Shown: positions 8,280-17,194 of the stretch, piece by piece
How positions within the stretch are numbered: position 1 is the stretch's first letter
Layout: each line of letters opens with the position of its first letter
Assembly: GCF_000332515.2 (NCBI RefSeq)
Contig: NZ_AOGZ02000014.1
Coordinates: 372,001 to 436,000 of the forward strand
Direction: 5' to 3'
Length of the DNA: 64,000 nucleotides
Source of the DNA: Leptospira wolbachii serovar Codice str. CDC
Lineage (GTDB): Bacteria; Spirochaetota; Leptospiria; Leptospirales; Leptospiraceae
Program-made: the position numbers and the translations under genes
The notes under the pieces: generated by a model
The model's input: the letters and a program-made list of their open reading frames with translations, nothing else
Told to the model about the DNA's origin: nothing
The model's database searches: none

Positions 8280-10004
8280 TTAAGAATTTCTTTCGGATTC
8301 GAGAACGAGTTTTCGCAGGGTAAAGTTACGCTGAAAATCAGAAGCGAAGTCTTCAATCAACATGGGGAACCTGTAGGTCCAATTGGAGTGGTCAGGAGTT
8401 CCAGGCAAGTTGATCCGGTGTTTTTCGGGATGTTTCAACACATCCGAAACGCCGAGAGCCAAATCCTGGAAAAGTTGGATCGAAAAAAGACTACTTGTTT
8501 GGAACACAAAGTTAAGTAACCCAATTAATGCTTCCTCTTCTGACTCGGGCCTAGGTTTTCCAATTCGGTCAAAGAAAAATTGCAGTTTGGATTCCTTATC
8601 GCCTTCATTTTTCCACCAGTCCATCGCCAAACTCGTATCATGTGTTGATAAAACAGAAATAGCATTTTCTCTATACAATTCTTCAGGAATGAACTCACCA
8701 GTTGTGAAGGATCTAGTCCAACGAACTACATCAATTCCAATCATTTGGCGTTCAAACAAAGAATCTCTGATGAAACCAGGAACAGAACCCAAATCTTCAG
8801 CACAAGGAATCATCGAAGAAAAAGATTCAAAGATCTCTAAAATTTTTTCTCCAGCCTCTCGCCAATGTTTCTCCTCTTCTTGGATATGAAGTTCTGACAA
8901 AGGAAATAGTTTTGCTTTTGTTTCTTCCTCCAAATCTTGGTAGGAAGTCTCTTTCCAAAAATCCCAATAAAAGATATAATGATCTGGGATGAATTCGTGA
9001 ATGAGACCTAAAGATTCAAATTGTTTAGGATCTAATCCATCTTTAATAAACTCTTCTTTTGCAATTCCAAATTGAGGATGAAACCAGCCATGAAGCGCCG
9101 TTGTATCATCCTTAGGAATCGACCAAATCCGATACATTCCAATCACATGATCAATGCGGTAGAGATGGAAAAAATGTTCTAAATAAGACAAACGATCCTT
9201 CCACCAAGCATAGTTTGTTTTTTCCAGAGCTTCCCAATTCAAAACGGGGAATCCCCAGGTTTGACCAGTTTTTGAAAAATCATCGGGAGGGGCACCCGCT
9301 TGCAGATCCATAATAAAAAACTCAGGATGTTCCCATACATCACAAGAATTTCGAGAAGTAAGGATAGGCATATCCCCCTTCAAATACACGCCAACATCTT
9401 CAAAATGCAACTTCACTTCAGATAACTGATCATAAGCGATCTTTTGCAAATATACCCAAAATAGAGCTTCTTCTCTTCTTTTGGAAAAAATATATTCTTT
9501 TGCCCCGTTTGGATTTTGGTATTCCTTAGGCCATTCCCACCAACCCTTCCCTTCGAACTCTTCATACAGTAGTCGAAAGGCAGCATAGGAATAACACCAT
9601 GTATGTTCTTCCAAAAAGTAAGAGGCTTCTTTCATTGCTTCTTTCTGATTTTCCGTATAGTATTTACGAATCGCCTCTAATTTCAAATTACGAATGCGAA
9701 GGGGATGATTTTCTAAAAACCGAATCTCTCGTTTGCGAGATCTAATATTGAGGTTTAACTTGTATAAGGATATATAAAGTGGATCAATCGCAAAGGCAGA
9801 GATGGCACTATAAGGAGAGTATCCAAATCCAGTATCGTTTAAGGGTAATAATTGAATGATGCTAAAACCTATATCCTTTGCCCAATCGCAAAGAGGATAT
9901 AGACTGTAAATGTCTCCACATTCAAAAGAATGTTCAGAAACAATAGAGGGCAGAGATACAAGTACCCCTGCCCTTCTCCTGTTTACATTTCGATAGGATC
10001 CCAA
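8280..10004 (-). CDS. malQ: 4-alpha-glucanotransferase (GH77, amylomaltase)
   Basis: Transfers alpha-1,4-glucan segments between maltodextrins in the cytoplasm. The GH77 core is complete: RRAGVLVSLPS start block, RIDH with nucleophile Asp285, AEDLG with acid/base Glu403 and STHDT with Asp456. The reading frame runs up to 10226, but that part lies inside fbaB and has no GH77 character; I chose the TTG at 10004, 5 bases after the fbaB stop, giving 574 residues. No strong ribosome-binding site precedes it, so coupling to fbaB is likely. Asp285 to Glu403 spans 118 residues, against about 47 in classical amylomaltases, an insertion resembling DPE2-type enzymes, but no starch-binding domain is seen. 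Confidence 0.9.
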   Translation of the reverse strand: MGSYRNVNRRRAGVLVSLPSIVSEHSFECGDIYSLYPLCDWAKDIGFSIIQLLPLNDTGFGYSPYSAISAFAIDPLYISLYKLNLNIRSRKREIRFLENHPLRIRNLKLEAIRKYYTENQKEAMKEASYFLEEHTWCYSYAAFRLLYEEFEGKGWWEWPKEYQNPNGAKEYIFSKRREEALFWVYLQKIAYDQLSEVKLHFEDVGVYLKGDMPILTSRNSCDVWEHPEFFIMDLQAGAPPDDFSKTGQTWGFPVLNWEALEKTNYAWWKDRLSYLEHFFHLYRIDHVIGMYRIWSIPKDDTTALHGWFHPQFGIAKEEFIKDGLDPKQFESLGLIHEFIPDHYIFYWDFWKETSYQDLEEETKAKLFPLSELHIQEEEKHWREAGEKILEIFESFSSMIPCAEDLGSVPGFIRDSLFERQMIGIDVVRWTRSFTTGEFIPEELYRENAISVLSTHDTSLAMDWWKNEGDKESKLQFFFDRIGKPRPESEEEALIGLLNFVFQTSSLFSIQLFQDLALGVSDVLKHPEKHRINLPGTPDHSNWTYRFPMLIEDFASDFQRNFTLRKLVLESERNS

Positions 10005-10009
10005 GTCTT

Positions 10010-11074
10010 TTAAGCGACTGTGATTTCTTTCGATAGGTATACGTCTTGGATGGCGTTGAGTAGAGCAACTCCTTCCTTCATCGGCTTTTGGAATGCCTTT
10101 CTTCCTGAGATCAGACCCATTCCACCTGCACGTTTGTTGATTACTGCTGTTTTTAAAGCGTCCTGTAAATCGTTTTCTCCAGAAGCTCCACCAGAATTGA
10201 TAAGGCCTGCTCTTCCCATATAACAATTTGCTACTTGGTAACGAGTGAGGTCAATCGGGTGGTCAGAAGTAAGGTCGGAATAGATACGTTTGTCTGTTTT
10301 ACCATAAGAAGATTCTTGGTTTAAAACATTGTATCCACCGTTGTTTTCAGGTAACTTTTGTTTGATGATGTCCGCTTGGATGGTAACACCTAAGTGGTTT
10401 GCTTGTCCTGTTAAGTCAGCAGAAACATGGTAGTCTTTATCTTTTTTGAACGCATTGTTTCTTACATAACACCAAAGGATGGTTGCCATTCCGAGCTCAT
10501 GTGCCATTTGAAAGATTTTAGAAATTTCTACGATCTCACGACCCGAATCAGCAGAACCAAAATAAATGGTAGCACCCACAGCAACACAACCTTGATCATA
10601 AGCTTGTTTTACTGTAGCGAACAAAATTTGTTCACTTTTGTTTGGGTAAGTGAGAAGTTCATTGTGGTTGATCTTCAAAATGAAAGGGATTTTGTGAGCA
10701 TACTTTCTTGCAACCGATCCAAGAACACCGAGAGTTGTCGCAACACCGTTACAACCACCTTCGATTGCCAATTTGATGATATTTTCGCCATCAAAGTAAA
10801 TAGGGTTTTTCGCAAATGATGCCCCTGCGGAGTGTTCAATTCCTTGGTCCACCGGAAGAATGGAAACATAACCAGTTCCACCAAGGCGGCCACTTCCGAG
10901 AAGGGTTTGGATGCTACGAAGAACAGGTACAGACCTGTCTGTGGGAGCAAAAATTCTATCAACCCAGTCACTGCCGGGTACGTGGATTAGTTCTTTAGCG
11001 ATTTTTGGCGATTTGAATCCAAGAAGGGATTCCGCGTCATTTCCAAGATGTTTCGAGATTTCGTCGAAGTTCAA
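10010..11074 (-). CDS. fbaB: Class I fructose-bisphosphate aldolase (FbaB/DhnA type)
   Basis: Cleaves fructose-1,6-bisphosphate in glycolysis or makes it in gluconeogenesis through a Schiff base. The sequence follows Escherichia coli FbaB closely along its whole length ([44 protein letters not shown]). Lys238 in ADIIKQK is the likely Schiff-base residue by comparison. The frame is open to 11113, but the TTG at 11074 has AGGAGA 7 bases upstream and starts where FbaB proteins start, giving 354 residues against 350 in E. coli. First gene of an operon with malQ. It is divergent from the histidine kinase gene, leaving a 104-base region for both promoters. Confidence 0.95.
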   Translation of the reverse strand: MNFDEISKHLGNDAESLLGFKSPKIAKELIHVPGSDWVDRIFAPTDRSVPVLRSIQTLLGSGRLGGTGYVSILPVDQGIEHSAGASFAKNPIYFDGENIIKLAIEGGCNGVATTLGVLGSVARKYAHKIPFILKINHNELLTYPNKSEQILFATVKQAYDQGCVAVGATIYFGSADSGREIVEISKIFQMAHELGMATILWCYVRNNAFKKDKDYHVSADLTGQANHLGVTIQADIIKQKLPENNGGYNVLNQESSYGKTDKRIYSDLTSDHPIDLTRYQVANCYMGRAGLINSGGASGENDLQDALKTAVINKRAGGMGLISGRKAFQKPMKEGVALLNAIQDVYLSKEITVA

Positions 11075-11178
11075 AGTTGTTCTCCTAAAAAATAAATTCT
11101 CGGGTTCTTCCAATGTGACAACATCTTTTTTTGCTCGTCGTCTATCTGCATGGCCTTAACTTGAATTGAGAGGCAAAT

Positions 11179-12066
11179 TTGAGAGGATCCGCACAATTTC
11201 GAATGTTTTTTTCCCTGGCATGGCTTTTCCTCACACTGTCTTTGGGAGTGTGGTGGTGGATTTTGGGTTTCCGTCAGGCAAAAACCATATCGGAAATTTC
11301 TATCAGTGCAGAAAGACAGGTGGAACTAGACCGAGTCAATCGAATGTTGCAACTGGAAGGATCCTTCTTTCTCTCCATGTTGACCCTAGGTGGAGTGACT
11401 CTTGCTGTTCTATCCTATAGAGATCACAAACGTTCCAAACTCATTTCTGATTTTTTTTCCACAGTTACCCATGAAATGAAAACACCGATCGCCAGCTTAC
11501 AGCTGCAAATCGAAGTTCTCCTCGAAGATACAAAAGAGCCTGAACTCAAAAGAAAACTAGAAAAGATTTGGAAAGAGAACCAGCGCATTGAATCCCAAAT
11601 GGGAAATGCATTTTATCTCGCAAGCCTTATGCAAGGAGAATCCTTGTATATGGAACAACTCACCATTTCCGATTTATGTGAATCCTATTCGCATCATGAA
11701 CCTGATTTGATTTGGAAAGTATCTGTTCCTAAAGAAACCATGGTTTATATTGATAAAAAGGCTTTTTTTGCTATGCTTAAGAACTTAAGTGAAAATGCAA
11801 AACGCCACGGAAAGGCAAAAACTATCAAACTCACGATTACAAGAGAAAATAAACAAATTTCCTTTCTTTTGGAGGATGATGGAACTGGATTTGTTGGGAA
11901 CAAAAAAAATCTTACCCTACCTTTTTTACGGCATTCTAAAACCAGCGGAAGTGGAATTGGTTTGTATATCGTGAAAAAATTAATCGAAAAAATGAAAGGT
12001 TCCTTGGAATTTCCGGACAGTTCGTACGGATTTCATGTAAAACTTAACTTAAAAGAGGTTCCATGA
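11179..12066 (+). CDS. Sensor histidine kinase
   Basis: A 295-residue inner-membrane sensor kinase. Two membrane helices (about 9-30 and 62-80) enclose a short periplasmic loop of only about 30 residues. The H-box is FSTVTHEMKTP with His98; the N box (NLSENAKRHG), G1 (DDGTGF) and G2 (GSGIGLYIV) of the ATPase domain are all present, so it looks active. I use the TTG at 11179, preceded by GAGAGG; an ATG 24 bases in is an alternative. Its stop overlaps the regulator start by 4 bases (ATGA), so the pair is co-translated. The signal it senses is unknown; the tiny loop suggests membrane or cytoplasmic sensing. Confidence 0.93.
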   Translation: MRGSAQFRMFFSLAWLFLTLSLGVWWWILGFRQAKTISEISISAERQVELDRVNRMLQLEGSFFLSMLTLGGVTLAVLSYRDHKRSKLISDFFSTVTHEMKTPIASLQLQIEVLLEDTKEPELKRKLEKIWKENQRIESQMGNAFYLASLMQGESLYMEQLTISDLCESYSHHEPDLIWKVSVPKETMVYIDKKAFFAMLKNLSENAKRHGKAKTIKLTITRENKQISFLLEDDGTGFVGNKKNLTLPFLRHSKTSGSGIGLYIVKKLIEKMKGSLEFPDSSYGFHVKLNLKEVP

Positions 12067-12746
12067 AACCAAGAATCTTACTCGTTGAAGATGACGAGGG
12101 TCTCGGAGAAACTTTAAAAGAAAGATTAGAGCAGGATCGATACCGAGTCCAGTGGGCAAAAACAGCAGCAGAGGCAGAAACCCTATTCTCGCCAGGCCAA
12201 TTTGATTTGATCGTTCTCGACTTACGACTACCCGATGGAAACGGATTCCAACTCGCCGAACTCTTTGTATCGAAGGAGAAGGACATCCCTTTTTTATTTC
12301 TCACGGCCCAAGCCGGTGCCCAAGAAAGACTTCGCGGATTTGAATTGGGAGCCGCCGAATTTATCCCCAAACCCTTTCATTTAAAAGAGTTTCTCATCCG
12401 TTTGGAACGGGTAGTAGCCCAAACCCGTCCCCACTTCGGTCAAAAATGGAAGATGGATGGAAAAGAAATCCACCTGGATTCTTTTCTTGTGAAAAAAGAA
12501 GATGATACTTCTGTTCTACTTTCTAAGCGGGATTGTGCCCTTCTGGCTCTCCTACTTTCGGATTCCAGGAAAGTCTTCAGTCGTTCGGAAATCCTAGACT
12601 ACCTTGTAGGAGAAGAAAGTTTCCCTACAGAAAGAACCATCGATAACGCTATAGTCCGACTTCGGGACGCCCTGGGAGAAGAATCCATCAGAAATGTGCG
12701 GGGTGTGGGTTACCAATGGATAGCAGAAGTGATTCCCCTAAAATAG
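12063..12746 (+). CDS. OmpR/PhoB-family response regulator
   Basis: A 227-residue partner of the preceding kinase. The receiver domain (1-120) has the acidic pocket EDD at 9-11, phospho-acceptor Asp53 in LDLRLPDG, a conserved Thr in FLTA and Lys in IPKPF. The C-terminal winged helix (about 130-222) ends in the usual RTIDNAIVRLRDAL and GVGYQW blocks. It should bind DNA as a dimer when phosphorylated. The downstream exported protein starts 45 bases later and may belong to the same transcript, hence may be part of the response, but no binding-site repeats were recognised. Confidence 0.94.
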   Translation: MKPRILLVEDDEGLGETLKERLEQDRYRVQWAKTAAEAETLFSPGQFDLIVLDLRLPDGNGFQLAELFVSKEKDIPFLFLTAQAGAQERLRGFELGAAEFIPKPFHLKEFLIRLERVVAQTRPHFGQKWKMDGKEIHLDSFLVKKEDDTSVLLSKRDCALLALLLSDSRKVFSRSEILDYLVGEESFPTERTIDNAIVRLRDALGEESIRNVRGVGYQWIAEVIPLK

Positions 12747-12791
12747 CGATCCATGTTGGGGAATCGGAAACTTTAGCCGATACTTTTAGAG

Positions 12792-13523
12792 ATGAAACAA
12801 GGATTTTTACTCTCACTCGTATTCGTTCTATCCTTGTTTTCTCTACCTTTGAGTGCCTGGGAAACAGACATCGATTACAACTACGAATACCAAAAAAACG
12901 GACCTTATACCAAGTTTTCCGATTGGGTTCCCTACAAACTCCACAAATGGGAACCAAAGTATTTAGAAGATTTTTACGAGTTGTACAACCTCAAACAACA
13001 CTACAACGATAATGAAATCAGAAAAAATATCTATTGGCTAAAAATTGCCCTGGGGAAACGTTTCCGTCACCCCAAACACTCATTATGTGAGACAAAAACA
13101 GAACAAGAATACTATAAATATCGGAACCTGATGTTTATGCATATCAATATCCAAATCATGCGTTCCTACATGCGACTTGCCTCAAAATTTGATAAACGCC
13201 ATGTCTATTTTTATAATTTAGATTTTGCTCACGAACTAAAAGAAAGTTTTGGTGTTGCGGAAAGCTTCTACAAAGAAGCCCTTCCTTATTGGGAAAAGGC
13301 AAAGGAATATGCGGATAAAGCCAATGAAGTACCGGTGGATCTCGATTTAGGGACCATCGAAACAGAACGTTACGAAATTGTTACCGGAAAACTAGACTTT
13401 GGACATATCATTGAAAACCATTTGGAAAGACTCGATGGAAAAAAGAAAATTGTATCTGAGTATTTAGCTAAGTATCCGGAAGCGGACGCCAAGGTTTTGG
13501 ACCTTGCGGATAGAGAAAATTAG
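12792..13523 (+). CDS. Exported, aromatic-rich, probably all-helical protein of unknown function
   Basis: A 243-residue protein with a signal peptide (cleavage after about LSA at 20-22). The mature part is rich in Tyr, Lys, Glu and His, with long predicted helices and few Gly or Pro after residue 60; it contains a single Cys after the signal (SLCETKTEQEYYKYR). I do not recognise the family and think it may be restricted to Leptospira. Helical exported proteins of this size occur in the Leptospira flagellar sheath (Fcp proteins), but I cannot confirm any relationship. It follows a two-component system by 45 bases. The last 4 bases overlap the convergent phosphatase gene. Confidence 0.75.
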   Translation: MKQGFLLSLVFVLSLFSLPLSAWETDIDYNYEYQKNGPYTKFSDWVPYKLHKWEPKYLEDFYELYNLKQHYNDNEIRKNIYWLKIALGKRFRHPKHSLCETKTEQEYYKYRNLMFMHINIQIMRSYMRLASKFDKRHVYFYNLDFAHELKESFGVAESFYKEALPYWEKAKEYADKANEVPVDLDLGTIETERYEIVTGKLDFGHIIENHLERLDGKKKIVSEYLAKYPEADAKVLDLADREN

Positions 13524-15259
13524 AATTCCATAAACAAAACGGCAATATCATCATGGATGATTCGGTCTTTATCAATAAGACAGTTCGCAATCATTTTTTG
13601 AAGTAAGGTATCTGTATTATCAGAAACTGAAATCATTTCGGAAAGTTCCTGTAAAAATATATCAAGACCTATATAACCTCCACCCTCTTCTTCCAATTCA
13701 TAAATCCCATCCGAATACAAAAGTAACCGATCCCCGGGTTCAAAGGACTTGGAAATGGTTTTTCCTTCCCATGTATCAAGCAGTAAGATAGGATACATTT
13801 CATCCTTCACAAGTTTCATAACTCGTTCACTCTGTTTCCAAAATACAACAGGCGGGTGCCCCGCAAAACTAAACTCCACTCTTCTTTCCTTTGGAAAAAG
13901 ACGGAGCACACAAGCAGAGATATGGTGTTTAAAAATGATTGTTTTTAATTCCAAATGCATGGCAGCTAAAATAGCAGCAGGAGAAGATTCTAATTTGGAA
14001 TGTTTTTTAAAAGAAACTGCAGCAATCCCTGAGACCAGAGCAGAAGAAATCCCATGGCCGGAAATATCTCCAAAGAATATATCAATACAGTCATCATTTG
14101 GTTTTTCATAGAGGATAAGGTCTCCCCCAATTTCATCATAAGGCAAAAATCGTGATTGGATTTTTACATTGGGAATTTCTCCAAAATCTTTAGCGACCCA
14201 AGCCTCTTGTGTAAGCTTTGCGAGGGCCAAATCCTCTTTGACATCGGAATAAAACCTCTGTAGAATTTTTTCTTTTTTCATTAATTTGATTTCGTTTTTA
14301 GCCCGCACTAACCCCTGCGAAATAAAACCTGCAATCAAACCTAACAACCTTTTGGTTTCTTCCGACCAATTACCAATTCGTTCAAAGGTGGTAATTCCAA
14401 GAATCCCAATCACATTCCCCTCGTCACGCAAACCTACAACTAAAATGGAACGAACTTCCGCACGTTTGAATAGGTCCAAATGCCAAGGTTCATCAACCAT
14501 TAAGGAAGTGTCTGCAATATGAATGACACCGTCAGAAGCAAGAATTCCCAATCGTTCCGGATTCATTTTTGCAATCGGAAGTTTAGTTCCGACTTGGAAT
14601 AAAGATGGCATTCCATCTAACACCCATTCGTGGGTCACTGACAAAAATTGTTTGTCCGATGAAATTTCCGCAGCAAAAACTCGGTCAGCCCTTGAATATT
14701 TCCCCAGTTCCTCCAAGGCAAATTGGATGGCATCGGATACTAATTCTGCTTTGGTATGAACAAAGGTTTTGGAAACTTCAGTGACAATTTGGGAAAATCG
14801 TAATAGACCAGAAAGTTTAAATTCAGATTCCCGAATGGAAGAAATTTCGATTTGTTGACCCCAAATGCGCAACAGATGCCCAGCTTCCACTTGCCCGTGG
14901 GAATTCATGAGAAAGACACGTTGGTGTCCGTCCGATAACTCCATGAAGTATTCGTAATTTTCTAATTGGTAAGTGTTTTCAATGAATTTTCGGAGTAAAA
15001 AAACGCTCTTCAGGGTAACGAGATCTTTCAGATACTTACCGATGATTTCTTGGACAGTCTGGTATCCATAGAACCGAGCCATTGCTAAATTACCGTCCCG
15101 AACGATGCTGTGGCCCCAGATGAATTCCACCTGTTCGTCCTGGGAAAGTGAAATCGGCATGGGAATGTCCAACTCGTAACACCAAATGGCATCTTTGGAA
15201 AGGTGGATAAAGCTCTCTAAATGTTGGTAACGACCATAATCGGGTTGCCTGGAACTCAT
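13520..15259 (-). CDS. PAS-GAF sensor with PP2C (SpoIIE/RsbU-type) phosphatase domain
   Basis: A 579-residue cytoplasmic signalling phosphatase. A PAS-like region (about 10-150) precedes a GAF domain (about 165-330), a short coiled linker, and a PP2C/SpoIIE catalytic domain (about 360-579). Metal-binding residues are visible in YDEIGGDL, FFGDISGHG, LLLYSDGIYE and HDDIAVLF. Such proteins dephosphorylate Ser-phosphorylated STAS antagonists in partner-switching systems. A STAS protein is encoded at 32642-33019, but a link between them is only a guess. It has no transmembrane segment. It is transcribed away from glnA, separated by a 361-base regulatory region. Confidence 0.9.
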   Translation of the reverse strand: MSSRQPDYGRYQHLESFIHLSKDAIWCYELDIPMPISLSQDEQVEFIWGHSIVRDGNLAMARFYGYQTVQEIIGKYLKDLVTLKSVFLLRKFIENTYQLENYEYFMELSDGHQRVFLMNSHGQVEAGHLLRIWGQQIEISSIRESEFKLSGLLRFSQIVTEVSKTFVHTKAELVSDAIQFALEELGKYSRADRVFAAEISSDKQFLSVTHEWVLDGMPSLFQVGTKLPIAKMNPERLGILASDGVIHIADTSLMVDEPWHLDLFKRAEVRSILVVGLRDEGNVIGILGITTFERIGNWSEETKRLLGLIAGFISQGLVRAKNEIKLMKKEKILQRFYSDVKEDLALAKLTQEAWVAKDFGEIPNVKIQSRFLPYDEIGGDLILYEKPNDDCIDIFFGDISGHGISSALVSGIAAVSFKKHSKLESSPAAILAAMHLELKTIIFKHHISACVLRLFPKERRVEFSFAGHPPVVFWKQSERVMKLVKDEMYPILLLDTWEGKTISKSFEPGDRLLLYSDGIYELEEEGGGYIGLDIFLQELSEMISVSDNTDTLLQKMIANCLIDKDRIIHDDIAVLFMEF

Positions 15260-15409
15260 CTAGATTCTAACCTCTAAGAATCTACGGTCACTGCCACAAA
15301 AAAAACATATTCAATTCCGATTCCGAAAATTTTCCGAATTCTCATCGAAAAATAGTCGATTCCGTTGACCAAATTACCCCTTTTATAGATAGTATTTCGA
15401 AATGGCGGA

Positions 15410-15445
15410 TGCTTAAATTGAGCAGTTTTGTATCATATTTAAGCA
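15410..15445. promoter_or_regulatory. Inverted repeat upstream of glnA, candidate enhancer site
   Basis: TGCTTAAAT at 15410-15418 and its exact complement ATTTAAGCA at 15437-15445 flank an 18-base spacer. The centre is about 146 bases before the start predicted from the -24/-12 element, a usual distance for a sigma-54 activator. The spacing between arms is larger than a classical NtrC box, so the protein that binds is unknown. Confidence 0.45.
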
Positions 15446-15547
15446 CAAGGATTCAATAATGTGCAATTCGTGCAGATTTTGGGCGTGATTTTAGACTCAT
15501 ATTGCTTAGAAACTCCACGAAACCCTTATATTTAGGTCGAAATGCCT

Positions 15548-15563
15548 TGGTATAAATCTTGCA
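15548..15563 (+). promoter_or_regulatory. Sigma-54-type -24/-12 promoter of glnA
   Basis: TGGTATAAATCTTGCA matches the sigma-54 pattern TGGCAC-N5-TTGCA with exact spacing: GG at 15549-15550 and GC at 15561-15562. The -12 half is perfect; the -24 half has T for C at two less critical places. Transcription would start near 15574, leaving a leader of about 47 bases. Control of glnA by sigma-54 is well established in other bacteria. Confidence 0.65.
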
Positions 15564-15620
15564 TCTTATTGGACACCAGATTACAACAATCAGACCGACC
15601 TCTGAAAGAAGGAGAATCAA

Positions 15621-17081
15621 ATGCAGTTCGCAACCCCAAAATTTACTTCCGGAAAGGAAGTGGTTGAGTATGCCAAAAAAAATGGAGTCATTTTCTACGA
15701 CTTCCGCTTCACGGATATCAAAGGAATGTGGCACCACGTTTCCTATTATGTGAATTCCGTTGATGAAGAAACATTTAAAGGGATTCCTTTTGATGGATCT
15801 TCCATTGCTCGTTGGCAGCCAATCAATGCTTCCGACATGCAATTACATCCAGAAATTTCTACGGCTTTTTTAGATCCGTTTACTGCTGACAAAACACTCG
15901 TTATGTTTTGCGACGTATGGGATATCTACAAAAAACAATACTACGAAAAATGCCCACGTTCCATTGCGAAAAAAGCATTAGCGTTCATGAACAAATCAGG
16001 AATTGCAGACACTGCCTATTTTGGTCCAGAAAATGAATTCTTTGTTTTTGACAGTTTGCGTGTTCGTGATGAAATCAACTGCCAATACTACGAATTAGAT
16101 TCCAATGAAGGGATCTGGAACACTCACTCAGAAATTCCTGGAACGAACAATACAGGAAAAATCAACTTCAACTCTGGGCACCGACCTGGAACTAAAGGTG
16201 GATACTTCCCAGTGGCTCCGATCGACTCTCAAGTGGACCTTCGTGCTGAATTTGTAAAAACTTTGGAAGCCATCGGAATGGAAACATTCGTTGTGCATCA
16301 TGAAGTAGCACAAGCACAAGGGGAAATTGGTGTTAAGTTTGGAACTTTGATTGAAGCTGCTGACAATGTTCAAAAGCTAAAATACATCGTTAAGATGGTG
16401 GCTCATAAACACGGAAAAACTGCGACTTTTATGCCAAAACCACTTTTTGGTGATAACGGTAACGGTATGCACGTTCACATCTCTCTTTGGAAAGGTGGAA
16501 AAAACCTTTTCGCTGGAGACAAATACCAAGGTCTTTCTGACTTCGCATTCAACTATGTTGGTGGAGTTTTAAAGTATGCTAGAGCTTGTGCTGCATTCAC
16601 AAATGCATCCACTAACTCTTACAAACGACTCATTCCAGGATTTGAAGCTCCTTCCATTCTAGCATACTCTGCTCAGAACCGATCTGCTTCTTGCCGTATT
16701 CCGTTTGTTAGTGGCGAAAAAGCAAAACGTGTGGAGTTCCGATTCCCAGACTCAACAGCTAACCCATATTTGGCGTTTGCTTCCTTACTTATGGCAGGTA
16801 TGGCTGGAGTATCAGAAAAAATCGATCCAGGTCCTGCACGTGAAGAAGATCTTTTCGAACTTTCTTTAGATGAAATCCGAGAAAAAGGAATTCGTCAAAT
16901 GCCTCACACACTTCGTGAAGCTATGGAAGAAATGCTCGCTCAAAGAGAAATTTTCAAACAAGGTGATGTGTTTACAGAAAACTTTCTACAAACATACCAA
17001 CACTACAAGTTTGAAACAGAAATTTGGCCATGGGAAGGTCGCCCTCACCCATACGAATTCCTCACTACTTACTCTTGTTAA
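15621..17081 (+). CDS. glnA: Glutamine synthetase, type I
   Basis: Makes glutamine from glutamate, ammonia and ATP in the cytoplasm as a dodecamer. The 486 residues cover the full GSI fold: [11 protein letters not shown] near the start, [10 protein letters not shown] for metal binding, [16 protein letters not shown] and NRSASCRIP in the active site. The segment matching the adenylylation loop of enteric enzymes reads DLFEL, so Phe412 sits where NLYDL has the modified Tyr; control by adenylylation is therefore not possible at this site. The ATG follows GAAGGAGA. Upstream is a sigma-54-like promoter, and an intrinsic terminator lies 8 bases after the stop, so it is a single-gene transcript. Confidence 0.96.
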   Translation: MQFATPKFTSGKEVVEYAKKNGVIFYDFRFTDIKGMWHHVSYYVNSVDEETFKGIPFDGSSIARWQPINASDMQLHPEISTAFLDPFTADKTLVMFCDVWDIYKKQYYEKCPRSIAKKALAFMNKSGIADTAYFGPENEFFVFDSLRVRDEINCQYYELDSNEGIWNTHSEIPGTNNTGKINFNSGHRPGTKGGYFPVAPIDSQVDLRAEFVKTLEAIGMETFVVHHEVAQAQGEIGVKFGTLIEAADNVQKLKYIVKMVAHKHGKTATFMPKPLFGDNGNGMHVHISLWKGGKNLFAGDKYQGLSDFAFNYVGGVLKYARACAAFTNASTNSYKRLIPGFEAPSILAYSAQNRSASCRIPFVSGEKAKRVEFRFPDSTANPYLAFASLLMAGMAGVSEKIDPGPAREEDLFELSLDEIREKGIRQMPHTLREAMEEMLAQREIFKQGDVFTENFLQTYQHYKFETEIWPWEGRPHPYEFLTTYSC

Positions 17082-17089
17082 GAGAAAAG

Positions 17090-17117
17090 GCCCCGGCAAC
17101 CGTCGGGGCTTTTTTTT
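17090..17117 (+). terminator. Intrinsic terminator of glnA
   Basis: An 8-bp stem, GCCCCGGC with GTCGGGGC (one G-T pair), and an AACC loop are followed at once by eight T. It is a strong rho-independent terminator placed between glnA and the tRNA gene. Confidence 0.93.
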
Positions 17118-17152
17118 GTTTACCATTCTTATTCTCTTCAAAAAATGACAAA

Positions 17153-17172
17153 AGAACTAAAGATTTAGTTCT
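17153..17172. repeat. Short dyad upstream of tRNA-Met
   Basis: AGAACTAAA and its exact complement TTTAGTTCT are separated by GA, and end 22 bases before the tRNA. An ATGACA at 17145-17150 resembles a -35 box, but no good -10 box was found. It may be an operator, a processing signal or chance. Confidence 0.35.
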
Positions 17173-17194
17173 ACCAAACGATCTAAGGTTATAG

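Larger units (their letters stand above)
15260..15620. other. Long regulatory intergenic region between the phosphatase gene and glnA
   Basis: This is the only gene-free stretch above 300 bases. It is AT-rich and holds a self-complementary GAAAATTTTC at 15325-15334, a 9-bp inverted repeat at 15410-15445, GCAC and GTGC half-sites at 15443-15446 and 15460-15463 (GCAC, 13-14 bases, GTGC), and a -24/-12 element at 15548-15563. The glnA ribosome-binding site GAAGGAGA follows. I see no coding sequence with a credible start in it. Confidence 0.7.

Noticed and set aside
10005..10226. N-terminal extension of the MalQ reading frame
   Set aside because: It lies inside fbaB in another frame on the same strand and shows no GH77 similarity; the conserved protein begins just after the TTG at 10004.
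15453..15842. Minus-strand 129-residue reading frame across the glnA start
   Set aside because: It runs antisense through the conserved glnA 5' end and regulatory sites, and its translation has no protein-like pattern.
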